64,000 nucleotides of DNA from Paraphysomonas bandaiensis (taxonomy: Eukaryota; Chrysophyceae), in contig CBFFRP010000152.1 in NCBI GenBank assembly GCA_965644295.1, forward strand, positions 124,001 through 188,000, given 5' to 3'. Every line of letters starts with the position of its first letter. Within the stretch, counting starts at the first letter, position 1. Shown here in pieces: positions 10,746 through 25,177 of this stretch. The translations under genes and the position numbers were made by a program. The notes under the pieces are model-generated. The model had not been told where the DNA came from. It did not search any database and saw nothing but the letters and a program-made list of their open reading frames with translations.

Positions 10746-10889
10746 AGGGCACTTGTGACTCCAATACATGTTGCTGATGTAGACAGTACAAAAATCATGG
10801 CGAAGGGGCAGGTGGTGAACCATTGACGTCAGCTGTGGGAGCTAAATGGTTTCAATTTTTTTGCATTAGTCATACCTTCAGTTTCTTTG

Positions 10890-11000
10890 TCCAGATGATC
10901 ACTACAAACGGATTGAATCTTGGAAGCTGTTTCAAATCTGAACTATCACCCAGTAGCCAGTCCATATCCGAATAATAGGTATAGGTTTATGATATGAAAT
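10890..11000 (-). pseudogene. Second copia RNase H scrap, opposite strand
   Basis: The minus strand around 10930-10985 reads YYSDMDWLLGDSSD, resembling the YSDADWAGD motif of copia RNase H. It is oriented against the neighbouring plus-strand fragment, so at least two elements or an inversion are involved. Very short; moderate to low confidence. Confidence 0.35.
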
Positions 11001-11440
11001 ATCATAGCTTGGGATAAGGAGAACTATCCCTCGTCGAAATTAAAAGATATGGACTTTTCACCCTCGCTTAAGAATATAACCTTTGTAAAGCCCTCACTCT
11101 TCATCTGCCATTTCGCCAAACTTTTGAATAGAAGAGGGTACAGATGTACAGATTCATGGTGTCATTCAAGTGTCTGATGGGACAGAGTCGGTTGCATCCA
11201 AACTGATTTAGAATCCATCCGCTACTCACTAACAATGAAGATGAAATCAATATATATCGCTTTCTGTTTAAATCTTAAAAAAGCTTACAGAATCGTTCAC
11301 ACGGTTATACATATTATATATTGCAATATATTAGTTAAGATTGACCCTCGTGCTGCAGCTAAATTACTAGGTATAGTGGAAATAAAGAGAGCTGGAATGA
11401 CTTGCACGCATAGAATTAACGAATACTCAAATACTGACAG

Positions 11441-14400
11441 TTAATATGCCGGTGAGGGAGGCTTATGTCGCTGTGGTGGTTTGGCTGCATGCGAGGTCAC
11501 AGCTGCTGGTAGATCACGCTCTCTCGCGTCACGCCACTCTGGAATCGAGTTGCCGGCGGGACCACGTCTACTTCGCCCCTCTGTTTCACCACGATTGCTT
11601 TCTGAAGAAGTGTAGCTTGTGTAACGCGTTGTACGCATCTTGGATGACACGGTATGGTCGGTGATACGACCCGTAGACCCCGCCCGTCTCTCTACCTCCC
11701 CCACCTTGTGGCGCCCTTTGGACACCCCAGACTTGTCATCCTCAGGATTTAGAGATCGAGCAACATTCGTATATTTTACTGGAGAGGTCCTGGAGTGTCG
11801 ACCAGGCAATGGATGGACGTATGGTGATTCCGCTCGAAATCTAGATGCTGCGGGAGACCCAGTAGTGGATGCCAATCTGCGAGGAATGCTAGAGGAGCGC
11901 TTACGCGCCTCTACAATGCTTGGAGGCGTTTCGGGATCTCCTGGCCGAGACTTCACCGGGGTGGTATGAGAAACTACAGTCTTATCAATTACACGTCTAG
12001 CTCCAGACTCATCATCGGGTACATGAGATAGAGAAACAGAGGATGGTATAGACACCTCCTTTCCCTCTTCTCCACTAAAAGGGCGGGATGAGCTAAGCTC
12101 CTTACGAAGGGCAGCTCGTTTCTTTCGCTCCGTCTCCAACTGCGTGTCAACATCAATGAGCTCTCTCCTCAGCTGTACAACTGCGCGATCTTTCTCCTTT
12201 ATAAGACGATTGTTTTCGTCTATCTCATTACGTAAGCGACTCACTAATGACTTTGTTTCATTCAATTCTTTCGTCAATGCCTGCTGGACAGTTACATACA
12301 GTTTCAATTGTAAGTATATACAAATCGTATCAACCTGATAAGTGGCCGTGCTTGCCTCTGCTGACTTTTTGCTCGAATCTTCCATCGACTTGATTCTGCG
12401 CAAAGCATCATCTCGGCCTTGTAGAGCCTTTGCAAAGTCCTCCACCATCTTGTCGCACTTCATCCTTCCCTGTCGTTGTAATAGCGAAAGCTGGTTCGTC
12501 AAAGATAGTATCTGAGCAATCAGCACAAGTGAGTGTTTGAATAGAATCAAATGGAGGCTCATACCTGTTGCTGTCCGCTCTGGAGATCGGAGGACATGTG
12601 TTCAAGCTGATGAGAAATTACTTCGCTCACCTGGCCTTTGCTGCCTCTATATACAGAGCACAACTCGTCAACAGAGTACGTGTAGCAGATAAAACTGTTA
12701 AAATACCTGTATAATGCTCTGAGGGTGTCTTCGAGACGCACTCGCAGTTCTGAGCGGTAGGACTCGCCTTGTTTGATCTGTACCAGTAGATCGTCACATT
12801 GACCCTCTAGCAGCTCGATTTCTTCTAGGTAGCACTGGCGAACGAGTGCAATGTCTTTTTCGATCCAACCTATCTCTACCCCAACCGCACTGCTTTTTGA
12901 CTCCTTTAAACCAGCGTGCTGCAGCCTACCATAGAATGATCCATCTGCATATAAACCAAGTAGACCCTTGCGGTATATTGAAACAAGCTCATCTGTCGCC
13001 TGCTGCTTACGCTGATATCGGACAAGCTGCCGCCGAAGATACTCGAAATCCTGATCAGTAGAGGAATTATCTGCGGAAGACCACCGATGATTTAAATGAC
13101 GTGACTCGCGCGAATTGTCTTTAGTCTCGTCGCGATAGACCAACCCTTCAAGTTGAGATACAGAATCTTGCAGTACTGTCCTATGGTGTCGCACTGCATC
13201 AAGCTCTTCTCGTAATGTCTTGACCTCTCTGTTGAGATACTCCACTTCGCTGGAATGCTCCTGCAGGTATTCAGGCATTTACATATAATACGCACATGGC
13301 TCTAACGTACCCTTTTTGAGACATACTCCACCAACTCGGTGTCCACTGTTTCGGAGGATACAGGAGCCACCCTCTGTGGATGCTTTCTTAATCGCTCCAG
13401 CTCTTCAGATAGAGAGGCGATTTCAAGCAGACATTCCTTCTCCTTGCGGTCTGCGCGATCACACTTATCCCTGAGTAGAGCAATCTCCTGCTCCAGATGA
13501 GCAACGTCTTGACTCGGCACCTGCGTCCTGACAACATCCCGCCCTCGAGTCACTCTAAGCTGCTCCTCAAGCTGCCGGATTTCTGCATGTAATCGTTGCA
13601 AGCGGTCCTCATGTATGATCTCAATTCCCTCCAGCTCTCGCTGAAGACGACTGTTCTCACTCTCCAACCGACGCATGTTGGACTCAAACGTGACATGACT
13701 CTGTGGTACCTTTCTAACGACCTCTGTTAGGTTCTTGATCGTCTGAAGTACAGAGGATATCTCTTTTGCACCTAAAGTGTCACTATCTCTGTTTTCGGCG
13801 TCACACTGGTCAGGGCGGCTATTGTCTCCCCTAAATGTCGATACTGAGTCAATGTTCTCAACGCTGGATCTAGAGTCAGAAAGAACTGCACTAGTCTGCA
13901 TAATTCCTGCTACTTCTCTCAAATATTCTGCGGCTTCTAACACCTCTTTTCGTGCCTTACGACCTTCCGCACGCAGAGCCGATGCTCTGCCGGAATTTAG
14001 AGCGAGTTCTCGCTGGGTGCGCTCAAGGAGAATCAGCTGTCGCTGAACATCTTGCTCCGCTCGAAGGCGTCTTTCCCGCTCTGACGAAATAGTTGCCTCC
14101 TTCTGAGTTACGACTGTTTTTAGATCCTCTAGCTGAGACTCCAACTCCTTCACCCGAGACTCTGCCCTCATACACCTACAGCAGTCATGATGAGCTTATG
14201 CACATAGTGTAAGTATAAATAAGCACAAGACGGACACCTGCTCTCCTCCTCTTCCATCAACGCTGTTGTTCCCTCAGCCTGTAGTCGCCAATCCTCCTCA
14301 AGGTTTTGTAGTGCACTCATGGCCGCCATCACCTTCTTGTGTTCTGCAGCATCCCGTTCCAGCTTGTTTTGTAATCGTTGGATCTCTTGAGCTGCCGTGG

Positions 14401-17400
14401 AACTCTCGCGCCGGTAAGTCGTCGCCTCAGAGGTCGCTTGTGAGAGCCTTGATTCCAAAAGATTAACTTTGGACAGTAAATCGGAGTTTTCTGTTCTAAG
14501 GGATTGCAACCGTTCTTCCATCCCCAGCTCCTTCTCTCTGTGGCTACGGTTAATCTCATGAATATCTTTTTCAAGTTCGCGGACTCGATTATTGGCACAC
14601 GCAAGACTGCTAGTTGACCCATCCGTGGAAGATTTAATTTTTTTCTCGAGCTCAGCTTTCTCTTTTTTAATGCGCTCAACGGTAGCCTCCAACCGCTCAA
14701 CTGTATCTTGCTGACGGGAACTTGACACCTTCATAGAACGAATCACTTCCTCTTTCTTGTTGCCAGCATCTCGTGCCTCATCGAGACTTCGCTCCAGCTG
14801 AGCGAATCCTTCTTTCAAATCACCACACTCTGCTTCCAGTTTAACCACCGTACTTTTTAGATTATCAATCTCCGAGTCCTTCTGCTGTATGGATGACAGC
14901 GCCTTGTACAAAGATTTCTTCTCATTATCCATGGTTGAGTTAACTAAATCACGTTCTCTACGCAGTCGCTGCAGCTCTTCTTCAAGTTTTCCCACTTGAG
15001 CTTTGGCTACATCAAAAGTCTGCATTCTCTGCATCATAGACTTCTCCTTTTCATCATGCTGCTTTAGCTTCAGGCGCATCTCGTCCATATCCTGTTGACT
15101 ACTTAGCTTCACGGACTCCAGTTCATGTTGTAGGGAGTGAATTTTATCTTCCATTTGACGTTTATTGCGCCTGTCTTCTCTAGCCCAGCTCCTGAGCTCG
15201 GCTAGTCTCTTCACAGCATGTTCTACCCTTCCCACTATACTACCGGCAGAAGTTTCCACCAGCACTGCATTGGTCAGTGTACTATCAATCTCGCGCACAA
15301 TTAAGTCACTACTAGACCGATTTAGCGATTCAGTGTTAGAATCAGCAGTCGTTCGAGAAGAATCAAATGTGCCATGCAGATGGTCCATTGTAGCACTAAA
15401 GGCCGCGAGCAGTCTTTCAAGTTCAAAACTGGCACGAACATCTTCGTCAGAACTACGGGTGCGAGCCTTTTCCAACGCCATAGATGCCTCAGAGCGAGCA
15501 GATTGCACTTCCATCTGAAGAGCGTTGCGTACATCAATGAGTGAGTCACGTTCAGCCTTTACTCGACCAGCGTCAGAAGACCATTGCTCCACTTGCAACT
15601 CCAGATTAGAGATCTTGGTACGAGCGAATGCCAAGTCGTTAGATGTCGATGAAAGATCGTTACTCAGCTCCTCCTTCTCTGAGCTAAGCAATCGAATGCG
15701 ACCTCGGAGGTCCATGCACAGAACCTCGGCCTCTTTCACAGCTTGTTTGAGCTCGTTTACATTATCTGCAGAGTTTTTCAAGTCGTCTTCCATAGCAAGA
15801 CTCTGTTGCGAATATTCAGCAACCATGTGCTTCAGCTTATCGTTCTCCGCTCTAAATGCGCTTAACTCGGCTTTCGTTTGAGCAACCATCGACTGCTCTC
15901 GATCCAGAGCAGCAGAGAGGTCCTCCGCCTTCAACTGAAGCTTCTGTTTGTCCATCTCCCATGTTTGCTGCATATTTACAAGCTGAACTTCAAGCTTATT
16001 GAGAGTACTATCTTTAGAGGTCAGGGTTGAATAAAGGCCACGAACACCCCGACATAGAGCAGTCACTGTATCAGCAGCTGTAATGATTGCATCTTGCAAT
16101 GGATGAGCGGTAGCAGGGTTATCCACAAGTGCCCTACTGCTTTGTGCGGAGTCACTCTTTACCACTTCTATTTTCGGCACTACTGATGACGCTAGAGACA
16201 TGGCGTTGGAGACATCGTCGGACCCCATGATACCCTCCATGTCGCGACGAATGAGGCGCACCCACTGAGCATACTCCTCCCCCGTGCACAGGGCATTATC
16301 CCGCTCCGTAATCACCGCCTCCAATTCATCACTCAACGAGTCTAGCTCATTCTCCGCAGCAGTAAGACGGGAAAGAAGGGCATCACGCTCTGCTGCAGCA
16401 GACCTGTACTTCTGATCGCACTGATCCAATGATTTCTTGACTTCAGTGAGTTGTAGCTGATATGAGTTGTTCGTCTCTTCTAGTTGGGCAGTTCTTTGCA
16501 AGTGCTCGTCTGCCATAACAATAATTTTTTCAAAATTGTGCTTCAAGTTAGTGAGGTATGACGAAGATGTCGAATCTTCAGAGAATGAGTCGCCGACTCG
16601 AGTAACGGAAATGAGGTCACGAGAGGGTGTGAGGAGAGTTTTAAGAGGAGTTGCAAGAAGGTCAAAGAACTCTGTCCGACCTCTGCTGTCGCCATGAGCG
16701 GGTGTACCCATAACACTCTCGTTCCCACTTCGGCTGACCAAGCCTCGCTTACTGGCAGATAGGACAGCGTCAAGTCGACTTGTAACGGCCTGCATATCCA
16801 GTACGATGCGACCCTCAGCTTGCCCATACTCCTCGACCTCCCTCTCCTTTGCCTTTAGCTGCTGCTGAATCTCGGCAACGCGGTCTGCTTTCAGCTTCAA
16901 TGAAGCCACCTCAGCTTCTAGTGATCGAATTTCTTTATCTTTGGTTAACACCTCTCGTCCTGTCGTCTCCAGCTTACTCTTTAAATGGATAATTTCGCTC
17001 TTCTTATCCAGCAGTTCCGATTCCAAAAGCTCAATTTCATTCCTGGCTTGGGTAAGATCAAATTGAAGCTCATCAGCCTTAGACTCAGCCATGTTAGATG
17101 TATCCATTATGGAATCATTCCTTGAGCGCAAATCCTCCACAACAGCTTCAAGGGCTTGTTTCTCAGAAATTAACTTTCTGCATATACACGAAAAATATAA
17201 TACAATGACATCATAGCACAAGAGCTGTACCTATTCCGGTCTTCAGCTTTAAGCTGCTTAGACGTAGCGGCCCGAACTTCGTTATCTTGGTCACTAATTT
17301 GCTGCCTGGCTTCATCAAGGAATTGTGATAGGTCCGCGACCTTGTCCTCAAGCTGAACACACTTTTGCGCGCTTTGCTCTAGTAAGCTTTCCGTACTATT

Positions 17401-20400
17401 AAGCTTGGACAGACACTCTTCGAATTCTGAATCTGCATCCCGGAGTCTGGCTGAGAGAGCCTCAATCTTGTTATCTCTATTCGCGACATCATCTTCTAAC
17501 CCTCGCAACTGAGCCTTTTGATCCGTCACAACTTCCTGTAGGTCCTTAATTTTTCCACCTTTCAATTCAAGCTCCCCGTACAGTTCAGTTTGAAGTCGCT
17601 CCCATTGCTGCTGCTTCTCCGACAGAGCTCGTTGCGATTTCTCCAGCTCGTTCTGCATATCCGCCTTCTGCCGCTCCAGCTGAAGAATATTCGCTCTAAG
17701 AGTGGAGGCAAAGCTCTCAGCTACATCTGCTCGCGCCGTTTCAGCGTCTATTTCGCGTTTCTGTGCCTCACTCTGACGCTGTGCAGCCTCCATCTCCATC
17801 TCCAGCTGTCCCTGTAAAGATTCATTGAGACTAGTTAACCGGGATATGGTGCGTCCATGGGCGCTTATCTCCTCCTGCATCTCCCGAATTTTAGTCTGAT
17901 AACCTCTCAGCTCATCCTCAACTCTGTCGTTCCTGGCCTCCTCCATCTCATGCGCTTCTTCTACAGCTTCAAGTAGCGCTGTCTCTTTTTCCTCCACCTC
18001 AAGTTCTAGGGCAGCACATTTTTCTATATACGTTTGTAACTCCTGCTCCAGCATACGGAACCGAATCTTCATAGTACTCGACTGTGCACCCGCTGAGCTA
18101 GCAGCCTTCACATCACCCAAGAGTTTAGCATTCACAAGACGGAAGTGATCAACAAGAGTAATAAGGCGTGCATTTTCCTCCTGCAAAAATGCCATTCCTT
18201 TCGTTGCTTTCGCAAATGTCTTGGCGCCTTGGGCAGACATCTCAAGGGCCCGCTTCTCCGTTACTTCGAACCGTTCAGCCAACCGCGTAAACTCTTCTAG
18301 AATAGTAACTGCTGTGTGCGAATCCGCATCGATGGAACTCTCCCGATCAACATCTTTCTCTCTTTCTCTGCCCCCTCCAACTGGAAGAGGCTCTGTATTC
18401 CTATTGAGTACAGCCTCCAGTCTGTGCTGAAGCTCAGTCATTTCCAACTGCTTCCGCTCCGCTGCAAGTTCCAACGTGCGAATGTTCTCTCTACACGTCG
18501 CTATTGTGGACTGCATTTCATCCCTACTGGCATTCCACCTCTGTTTCTCCCGATGCAACTCTGCATTGTCTTCCTTTAGGAGTCTTAACTCTCTATCTCT
18601 TTGGTTCCCAACACTAAGCAGTGAGTTAATCTTGAGAGAGACGCCCTCCACCCGCTCCGTGTACCTCTGCGTCCACTGATCCACAGTCGATTCGAATGAC
18701 GAAACCTGATGCTCGAACCGGCGCTGCATATACGTAGCCTCGTCTGACATATGCACCATAGACCGCTTCACCGCATCTTTGCCCTGGAGGTCCAGTCTCA
18801 ATGCTTGCTCTTGCTGCGACAAACATTCCCGTAAAGACTCGTTGTCTTCTTCCAGATCGATTAAATGCCTGCGCAAATCCTCTATTGTAGCCTCCTTCGC
18901 GGCGATAATATTGTCACTTTCATGAAGCTGTTCACGCAAGACCCGGCTGTTGCCCTCTGATACCTCTTGGGCCTTATGATGCGTTGTCTGATACACAGCC
19001 AGAGTCTGGTCTGAGTCTGCCAAGCGCTTTCGAAGCACTTCAACCTCTTGCTGAAGCACATCACACCTACTCGTCTCTTGATTCAATCGTAAAGTCGTCT
19101 CCTGTAGCTCCTGACTCAGGGATCCACCTTGCGCTTGCACTTCTCGCAGCAACTCCTCAGTGGTATTGTCTTTCTCATTAATTACCATGAGTAAATGCCG
19201 CAACTGTTTATTCATATCCTGCTCCGCTAATAGCTTTCTCAATCTTTCGTCCAGCAGAAGTTCAGCTTCTTTTTTATTGTCTTCCATGCGCTGTATTAAG
19301 TCCCGTAAACTCTCGGCAGTTCGTTCCTTCTCCATCAGCTGAGCCTGAAGCTCCGCTTCTACCCGCAGATCACGGGCACGCATTTCGCAGAGCTCGTCGG
19401 TTTTGGCTGTGACGGTAGCACGCAAACGGGCAACTTCTTTAGCTAAATCATCTGCTCGAGCAGATTTGTGCAATAGTTTCGTCTCAAGGGCAGAGTTAAT
19501 GGATTTCAACTCTGACATTTCTTGCTCCAGTGCATTCAGGCGAGCATTGATTTTGTCCGCCCTGGATTCCGCTCTCGCAATAGTTCCAGGTGTTTCACGT
19601 GCTAGGGCAACAGAGCTATTCATCACACTGAGGGCATTTGTCTTTTCCTCAATAGATTCCCGAAGCTTTGCGTTTTGTTGCTGCATTGAGTCAACCAACT
19701 CACTGGATGCACGAAGCTGAGCATTAAGGTCGTCGATCTGTTTCTCTCTCTCGATGACCTTGGCATTTGCCTCGTCCAGAGAATGTATCAGTGACTGTTC
19801 TCGGTTACTTGCTTCAATTGACTTCAGCGTTGCCTCCTGAAGAGAGCCATCACGTTCACTCACCATCCCCTCTAACTGCGCAACCTTTTCGAGGAGAGCG
19901 CGTTTGTGGTCCTGCAGAGATTTACACCGTGCCTTTTCATCTGACAAAGAGTCTTGAAGTGACTGGAGATGACAAATTTGAACCTGAACTTTTTTCTCCA
20001 TCGCCTGAAGTATACGATCATGATCGTCCATAGAGTGCGAGCGCATAGACGGCGACATCTGTCGAGGAGACCCTGGAAGGCTAGAAGTCGGGCTCGTCTG
20101 CATGGATTTCGTGAAGAGATCTTTCATGCGCCGTATAGTACTATCCTTGTTCATACCACTTTCCGTGAGCATCTCTACTTGCTTTTGAAGGTCTGCTATC
20201 TGCACGCGAAGAGACTCTAGCTCACTTGCCATAGCATGACTTTCGTCGTCAATACCACCACGATTAGACAGTGCAAGCTCAAGCTCACTGTTCTGGACCT
20301 CGAGCTGCTCAATACGGCCTCCAAGTCGCTGAAGCTCTGTCAAGCTGCCATCTTCCCCTGACTGATCTGCAACCTTTGCCCTGAGTTCAGCCACATGCGC

Positions 20401-22884
20401 CTCTAAATGTACTATTTGATCCTGCGCCAGATCAACTGCTGCTTGCTTGTCATCTATCTCTCTTCTATGCTCTTCCTTGTGATTAGCAATCAGTAGATCC
20501 TTCTCAGCGATTAAAGATTTCAGAGAGGCAACATCGTTCTCTAAATCTGTAACGCGGTTACTCCACTCGTCCTCAACACGCCGCCTGGATTCAGCTTCCC
20601 TTGCGAATTCATCTTCTTTACTTACCAGCAGACATTCTCTATCGTCCACTTGAAATCGCAGCTCTCGCACGGCTTGTTCCAACTCCCTTATTTTAGCCTT
20701 GTGTTCTTCATCTGCGCCATGGGATTTCGCATGAACTGCCGCTAATTCCTCTGCGACCACACCCTTGTATCTAAGAAGTTCATCAATCTCTACTTCCTTC
20801 TTTCTAAGCATTAGTTCCATTTCATTTTTTTCTGTCTGGTAAACCTGAAGCTCCTCTGCAAGCTTACTCATTTCTGCTCCCTGTAGCTGCAATGCTTGCT
20901 CTAAGTTCCCTATCTCTGCGTCCCGTTCAGCAATAATGTCCGAGAACGACTGCTTCTCGAACTCAAGTGTCTCATAGTCTCGCGAAACATCCTCCAGCTG
21001 AACTCTCAGTCTATTTATTTCTCTATCATACTCCCTCACACGGTCCTCGTAGGTACTCTGAAGATGAGCACTGCTAGAGGCTGTACTGGAGAGAAGGTCG
21101 TCAACCTCCCTACGTGCCTTCGCTTCGGCCTCCCGAAGTACATCGCATTCGTTCTGAAGTGCCACGACAGTAGCATCCCTCTCGACCAATCGCTGAATTA
21201 AATATAACCCTATTCACTGGATAAAATAAAAATTACGTACATTATTCGCTGCCTCAATCTGACTCTTTAACTCCTGCAACGCATCCACCGTTTGCTCGTG
21301 GCTTTCCTCTTGCAATTCTTTTAACAAGGCCTGTAGGTTTTCCACCTCCCGCTCAAGTCTTATTTTTTCGTCTTCTACAACCGCTAATGCTGCCTCAGAT
21401 TTTTCTAACCTCTCAACAAGACCTGTAACAGTTTCTTCGTACTGTTCCCATTCCTTTTCCTGCAGATCAAGGTGATTCTTCATATAAGTGCTGAGGACAA
21501 CCTTGCTGCGAGGTGTAGTCGCATCAGGTATGCTCATAGCCGTATCTACCCCTCCTTCTCTTCTGGCCTCTGCCTCATTGAGGCGACCTCGGACGTCCTC
21601 TAACTCCTCCCTTAGAGCAGTGCTGGACTGGACACTTTCTGCCTGTAACTGCTGTATCTGGGCGCGACTCTCTCCTAGCTCGCGCTCCAGCGATGTTATA
21701 GTAGCACCTTTTTGCTCTGTTGCCTCACTGAGAAGGTCATATTCGTGCTCAGAATCATGCAGCTGAGTTTCCAAACTCTCAATAGTGCGCTCCAATTGCT
21801 GCACTCGCTCACGGTCACCACCCTGTTCGTTGAGAGTGAGTACCAGCCGTTCTTCCAGCTCCCTAGAGCGCTCATTGGCTTCTAAGCACATCTATATACC
21901 ACAATCAAGATTACACATTATATATTACGAACGCAACTAGAAGCACCTGTTCCATGTCTCGAAGTTCGTCTTGCACTCTACTATAGTCAGTACGGAGGAT
22001 TTCCCATTGGGCCTTCTCTTCCAATAGAGCATCACGCTCAGCTGTCATCACATCCAACTGTTCCGCAATTGCATTGAAAGTTTCTTCATAGCCCTCCCAT
22101 TCAGACTCCTGTAGGTCAAGCTGATTCTTCATATATACCTAGTACCCGTGAACATAACCGCACACAAACATTGCTGACATTTCACACCTTTAGAACATGT
22201 TTGCTATGAGGTGTGGCCTCAGAGGAGGAGAGAATACGCAGACGGTCCTCCTCTTCATCTTGGTTATCCTCCATGTCTCCACCTGGTACTGGAGAAAATA
22301 TTATCTTTTTGGCATAGGGTATTGTGGAAGTGTGCTCCGTCTCAGCCTCCAGATGGCCCTCCACGTCCTAACTCCAGATAAAAAACAGCAGCAAGATATA
22401 GTTTACGCTCACATGTAACAGTTTGGTGATAACAGGAATTCGTTCTTTCGCATCGCTCGATATTTCTTCGTGGTTGAGGTCATTAAGTTCGAAGAGTGCG
22501 CGTCGGATTGCATCCACAGCCTCGTCGGACTGAATCGAACTGGGAGCAGAGACCTCAGACGACACCGCCTGTCGTTGTGGGGACGAATACCCTTTTAACT
22601 TACGTTTTTTATCACTATAAGATTGACCCTGAAATCACAATATCATGATAAAAGGGAGAATTGATATCAATATCATACCAATATTCCTCCCTCTGCCAAT
22701 GCAGTGCTATAACTCATATCTACTTCACCATTTCCCTTATCATCATCTTCTGTGTGTTTAATTGGACGAGATTTTTCAGCAGAATATAATCGAAGCTGTT
22801 ATATTGTTAGTATATAATGTATTATATTTAATGAGATCAGGATACCAATTCTTCAGCGTCTTTTTTTGCTGCAGGTGAAGCCAT
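11441..22884 (-). CDS. Giant coiled-coil protein (about 3,605 aa)
   Basis: One gene of 13 exons. On the minus strand the exons are 22846-22884, 22679-22795, 22413-22628, 22188-22367, 21947-22138, 21241-21891, 17231-21192, 14238-17177, 13311-14175, 12707-13260, 12565-12646, 12335-12511 and 11441-12283. Phases agree at all junctions and the sum is 10,818 nt. The protein is almost entirely heptad coiled coil, rich in Glu/Lys/Leu/Arg/Gln. Near residues 170-205 and 370-405 there is a repeated unit with MKN.LDLQE.EWE.YEET. Around residues 3125-3190, YLRRQLVRYQRKQQATDELVSIYRKGLLGLY vaguely recalls the start of a PACT centrosome-targeting domain, a weak match. The last 220 residues are Ser/Pro/Arg-rich, basic and disordered. 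Likely a scaffold of the centrosome/basal body or Golgi. The gene model is strong; the role is inference. Confidence 0.85.
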
Positions 22885-23498
22885 AAGGAAATAATTTGAA
22901 TACTAACTACTTATTACTTAAATATAAAGTATAGTGTTAGTTTATTAATCTCATTAACAATATTGAATCCATGGGTATGGATAGAGCATTTCTAATGAGT
23001 TTAATCTGATGTAATAAATTCAAATGATGCATGCAGGATGCAACAAAATCATGCTTGCAATGCCCATATATATATATATACATGTATACCAGGTATACTC
23101 TATGGATGTATGTACTACCAACAGGATCCTCAACATGCATACGTACAGATATGACATTTGTATACAGCGATCTCTTCTACAACACTCTGACGGATCCACA
23201 CACATACACATCCAACCACCCTACATACAGAGTTCGTACGAAGATCATGATTTTTTCTTGCAAACCACTGCCCCAAATATACAGTATATTCCGTAAGATT
23301 TATACCCGGATATTTAACCGGTTTAGGTAACCCGTAAAGAATTATATGAATGAAGGTAAGAAAAAAAACATATGTTTGTTTCTGGACAGCAAAATACGTA
23401 CATATTGACATGGTTAATCTTCACATACACCGCAAGTTTAGTAGTAAGACTGACTTTAATAGATATTCATATATAAACATATTAGTTTATTATAAAAG
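22885..23498. promoter_or_regulatory. Bidirectional intergenic region
   Basis: 614-bp AT-rich gap between two divergently transcribed genes (giant coiled-coil, minus; CRT-like, plus), so it must hold both promoters. It includes a short TA run near 23070-23082. No clear TATA or other element can be assigned. Confidence 0.45.
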
Positions 23499-25177
23499 AT
23501 GTCACAAGCAGCATCAGGTACAAGACAAGAAAAAGCTAGATTACTTGCTGCATCTATTAAAAGTTATGATGAAGAAAATAAAAGATTAATTAATGATGAT
23601 GATGATGATGATGATGAAGAAGAGGAAAAAGATGATGTATGATATATAGAAATATTATTATATATGTTATTAATGTGAATATAGGGATCTACTCTTATTA
23701 TAGCGTTTCTCCTTATGCTTGTTTTCAGTTTAGGGAATCGTATATTTGGAAAGTTAGTTACTGTAAGTCCCTTTTATTGATCTGTTATTTGTCTGATTCA
23801 TATATGCAGTATCCGATGCACAATTATCCTCTTTATATGAACTTGCTCTGTACTGGGCTCTATGTACCTATGTGTTTTCTATATATTGCCCCAGTTCAGC
23901 TATTCACGAATCGCATAACGAAGGAGACGACCGGTATTCCGAAGTCTAATTTTGCAGTAATGGGATGTCTAGACTCTCTTTCCAGTATCATGGCTGTATT
24001 TGCTGTAAACTATATTTCGAATGCATCTCTGATTGTGTTAGTTCAGCAGTCTGCCATTCCTATTTCTATGCTTATATCTAAGATTACACTCAATGCTCGA
24101 TACACTCATTCGCAATATATCGGCGCCGGTGTAGTACTCAGTGGCATTGTACTTGTTCTGTTGCCAACATTTTTCACCACTGGTACAACCACTCCTGGAG
24201 AGTCTAATGAAGTTCTTTGGTTGGTTTTATTAGTTATATCCTGTGTGCCGATGTGTTTGAGCAGTGTCTACAAGGAGAAGGCTCTGGGTGAGGTCGACAT
24301 CGATGTGGTATATCTAAACGGTTGGGTAGCGATATTCCAGACGATATGTGCGATACCTCTCTGCCTTCCTTCTGCCACTGTGACTGGTCTTGCTGTAACA
24401 GACATCTTGCCCAATCTGTATGGTGGCCTGATGTGTTCCTTTGGTGTCAACACAGTCACAGAGGCTACCTCTAGTCTGCATGTTGATGAGTGCTCCAGTG
24501 GTCCCCTCTTCGTTTCAATTTACCTATTTTTCAATATTTTCTACAATCTCTTGATCGTGATCATTCTAAAGCATGGCTCTGCCAACATTCTCTGGATGGC
24601 TTCCACTGTTATTGTGCCTCTTAGCAATGTGGCATTCTCACTCAAGATCACTCCCGGCCATAAGCCACTCAATACAATGGATATAGTAGGCCTGGTGGTG
24701 ATTATGTCCGGACTTGTAGTGTATCGATTCACCGCACAACTCCAGGGTCTGTGGATGTCTATTACTCAGACACTCACTGCGGAAGAGGCGGCTATCCGCA
24801 AGCTTGCGAAGCGTATTGGTATGCGGTCTGAGAAGAAACAAACAAAGCTGATCGGACTCAATCAGATTGAGGCATTGAATGCGATGATCGATTCCCGTGT
24901 AATGACCGCACAGAGAGCGCAACTATTTCGGTCTCCGGCTCAGGTTCGAGGAGAGCTTCTTCTGAAGCTAGGAATTCCGCCTTCCCCAATGATTTCTCTC
25001 GGCCCAGCTGGAAGGTATCAGGATCTTAAGAGTGAAGCCAGACAGCCTGCATTCTCTCCCCAGATGATGCCAAAGTTCAAGTCTCCCAGAGCCGCAAGAA
25101 ATGCCCAGAGGAATGCTGCAGGAAGCTCCAGAACTGCAGGAATTGCACTGCAACAGCAGCGACCCAACGAAGTGTAG
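23499..25177 (+). CDS. CRT-like membrane transporter (527 aa)
   Basis: Three exons: 23499-23636, 23685-23762 and 23810-25177, with introns of 48 and 47 nt; phases agree. Residues 1-46 are a cytosolic lead with a run of Asp then Glu. About ten membrane segments follow, of drug/metabolite-transporter type. Family signatures of the chloroquine-resistance-transporter (CRT/CLT) group are clear: NRIFGKLVTYPMHNYPLYMN at the first loop, LVQQSAIPISMLISK in the fourth helix region, QYIGAGVVLSGIVLV, and SSVYKEKALGEVDIDVVYLN then GWVAIFQ. Members move amino acids, small peptides, glutathione or other cations/solutes across vacuolar or plastid membranes; substrate here is unknown. The C-terminal 130 residues are a hydrophilic, basic, Pro/Ser/Gln-containing tail. 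It shares an upstream region with the coiled-coil gene and is tail-to-tail with KRR1. Confidence 0.9.

Noticed and set aside
11235-11444. 69-codon plus-strand frame next to the coiled-coil gene end
   Set aside because: No recognisable product, AT-rich composition, and it overlaps the expected 3' UTR of the minus-strand gene.
15165-20220. Several plus-strand frames of 70-120 codons rich in Ser/Leu/Arg
   Set aside because: They lie antisense to coiled-coil exons; Glu/Leu/Gln codons read backwards give long Ser/Leu frames.
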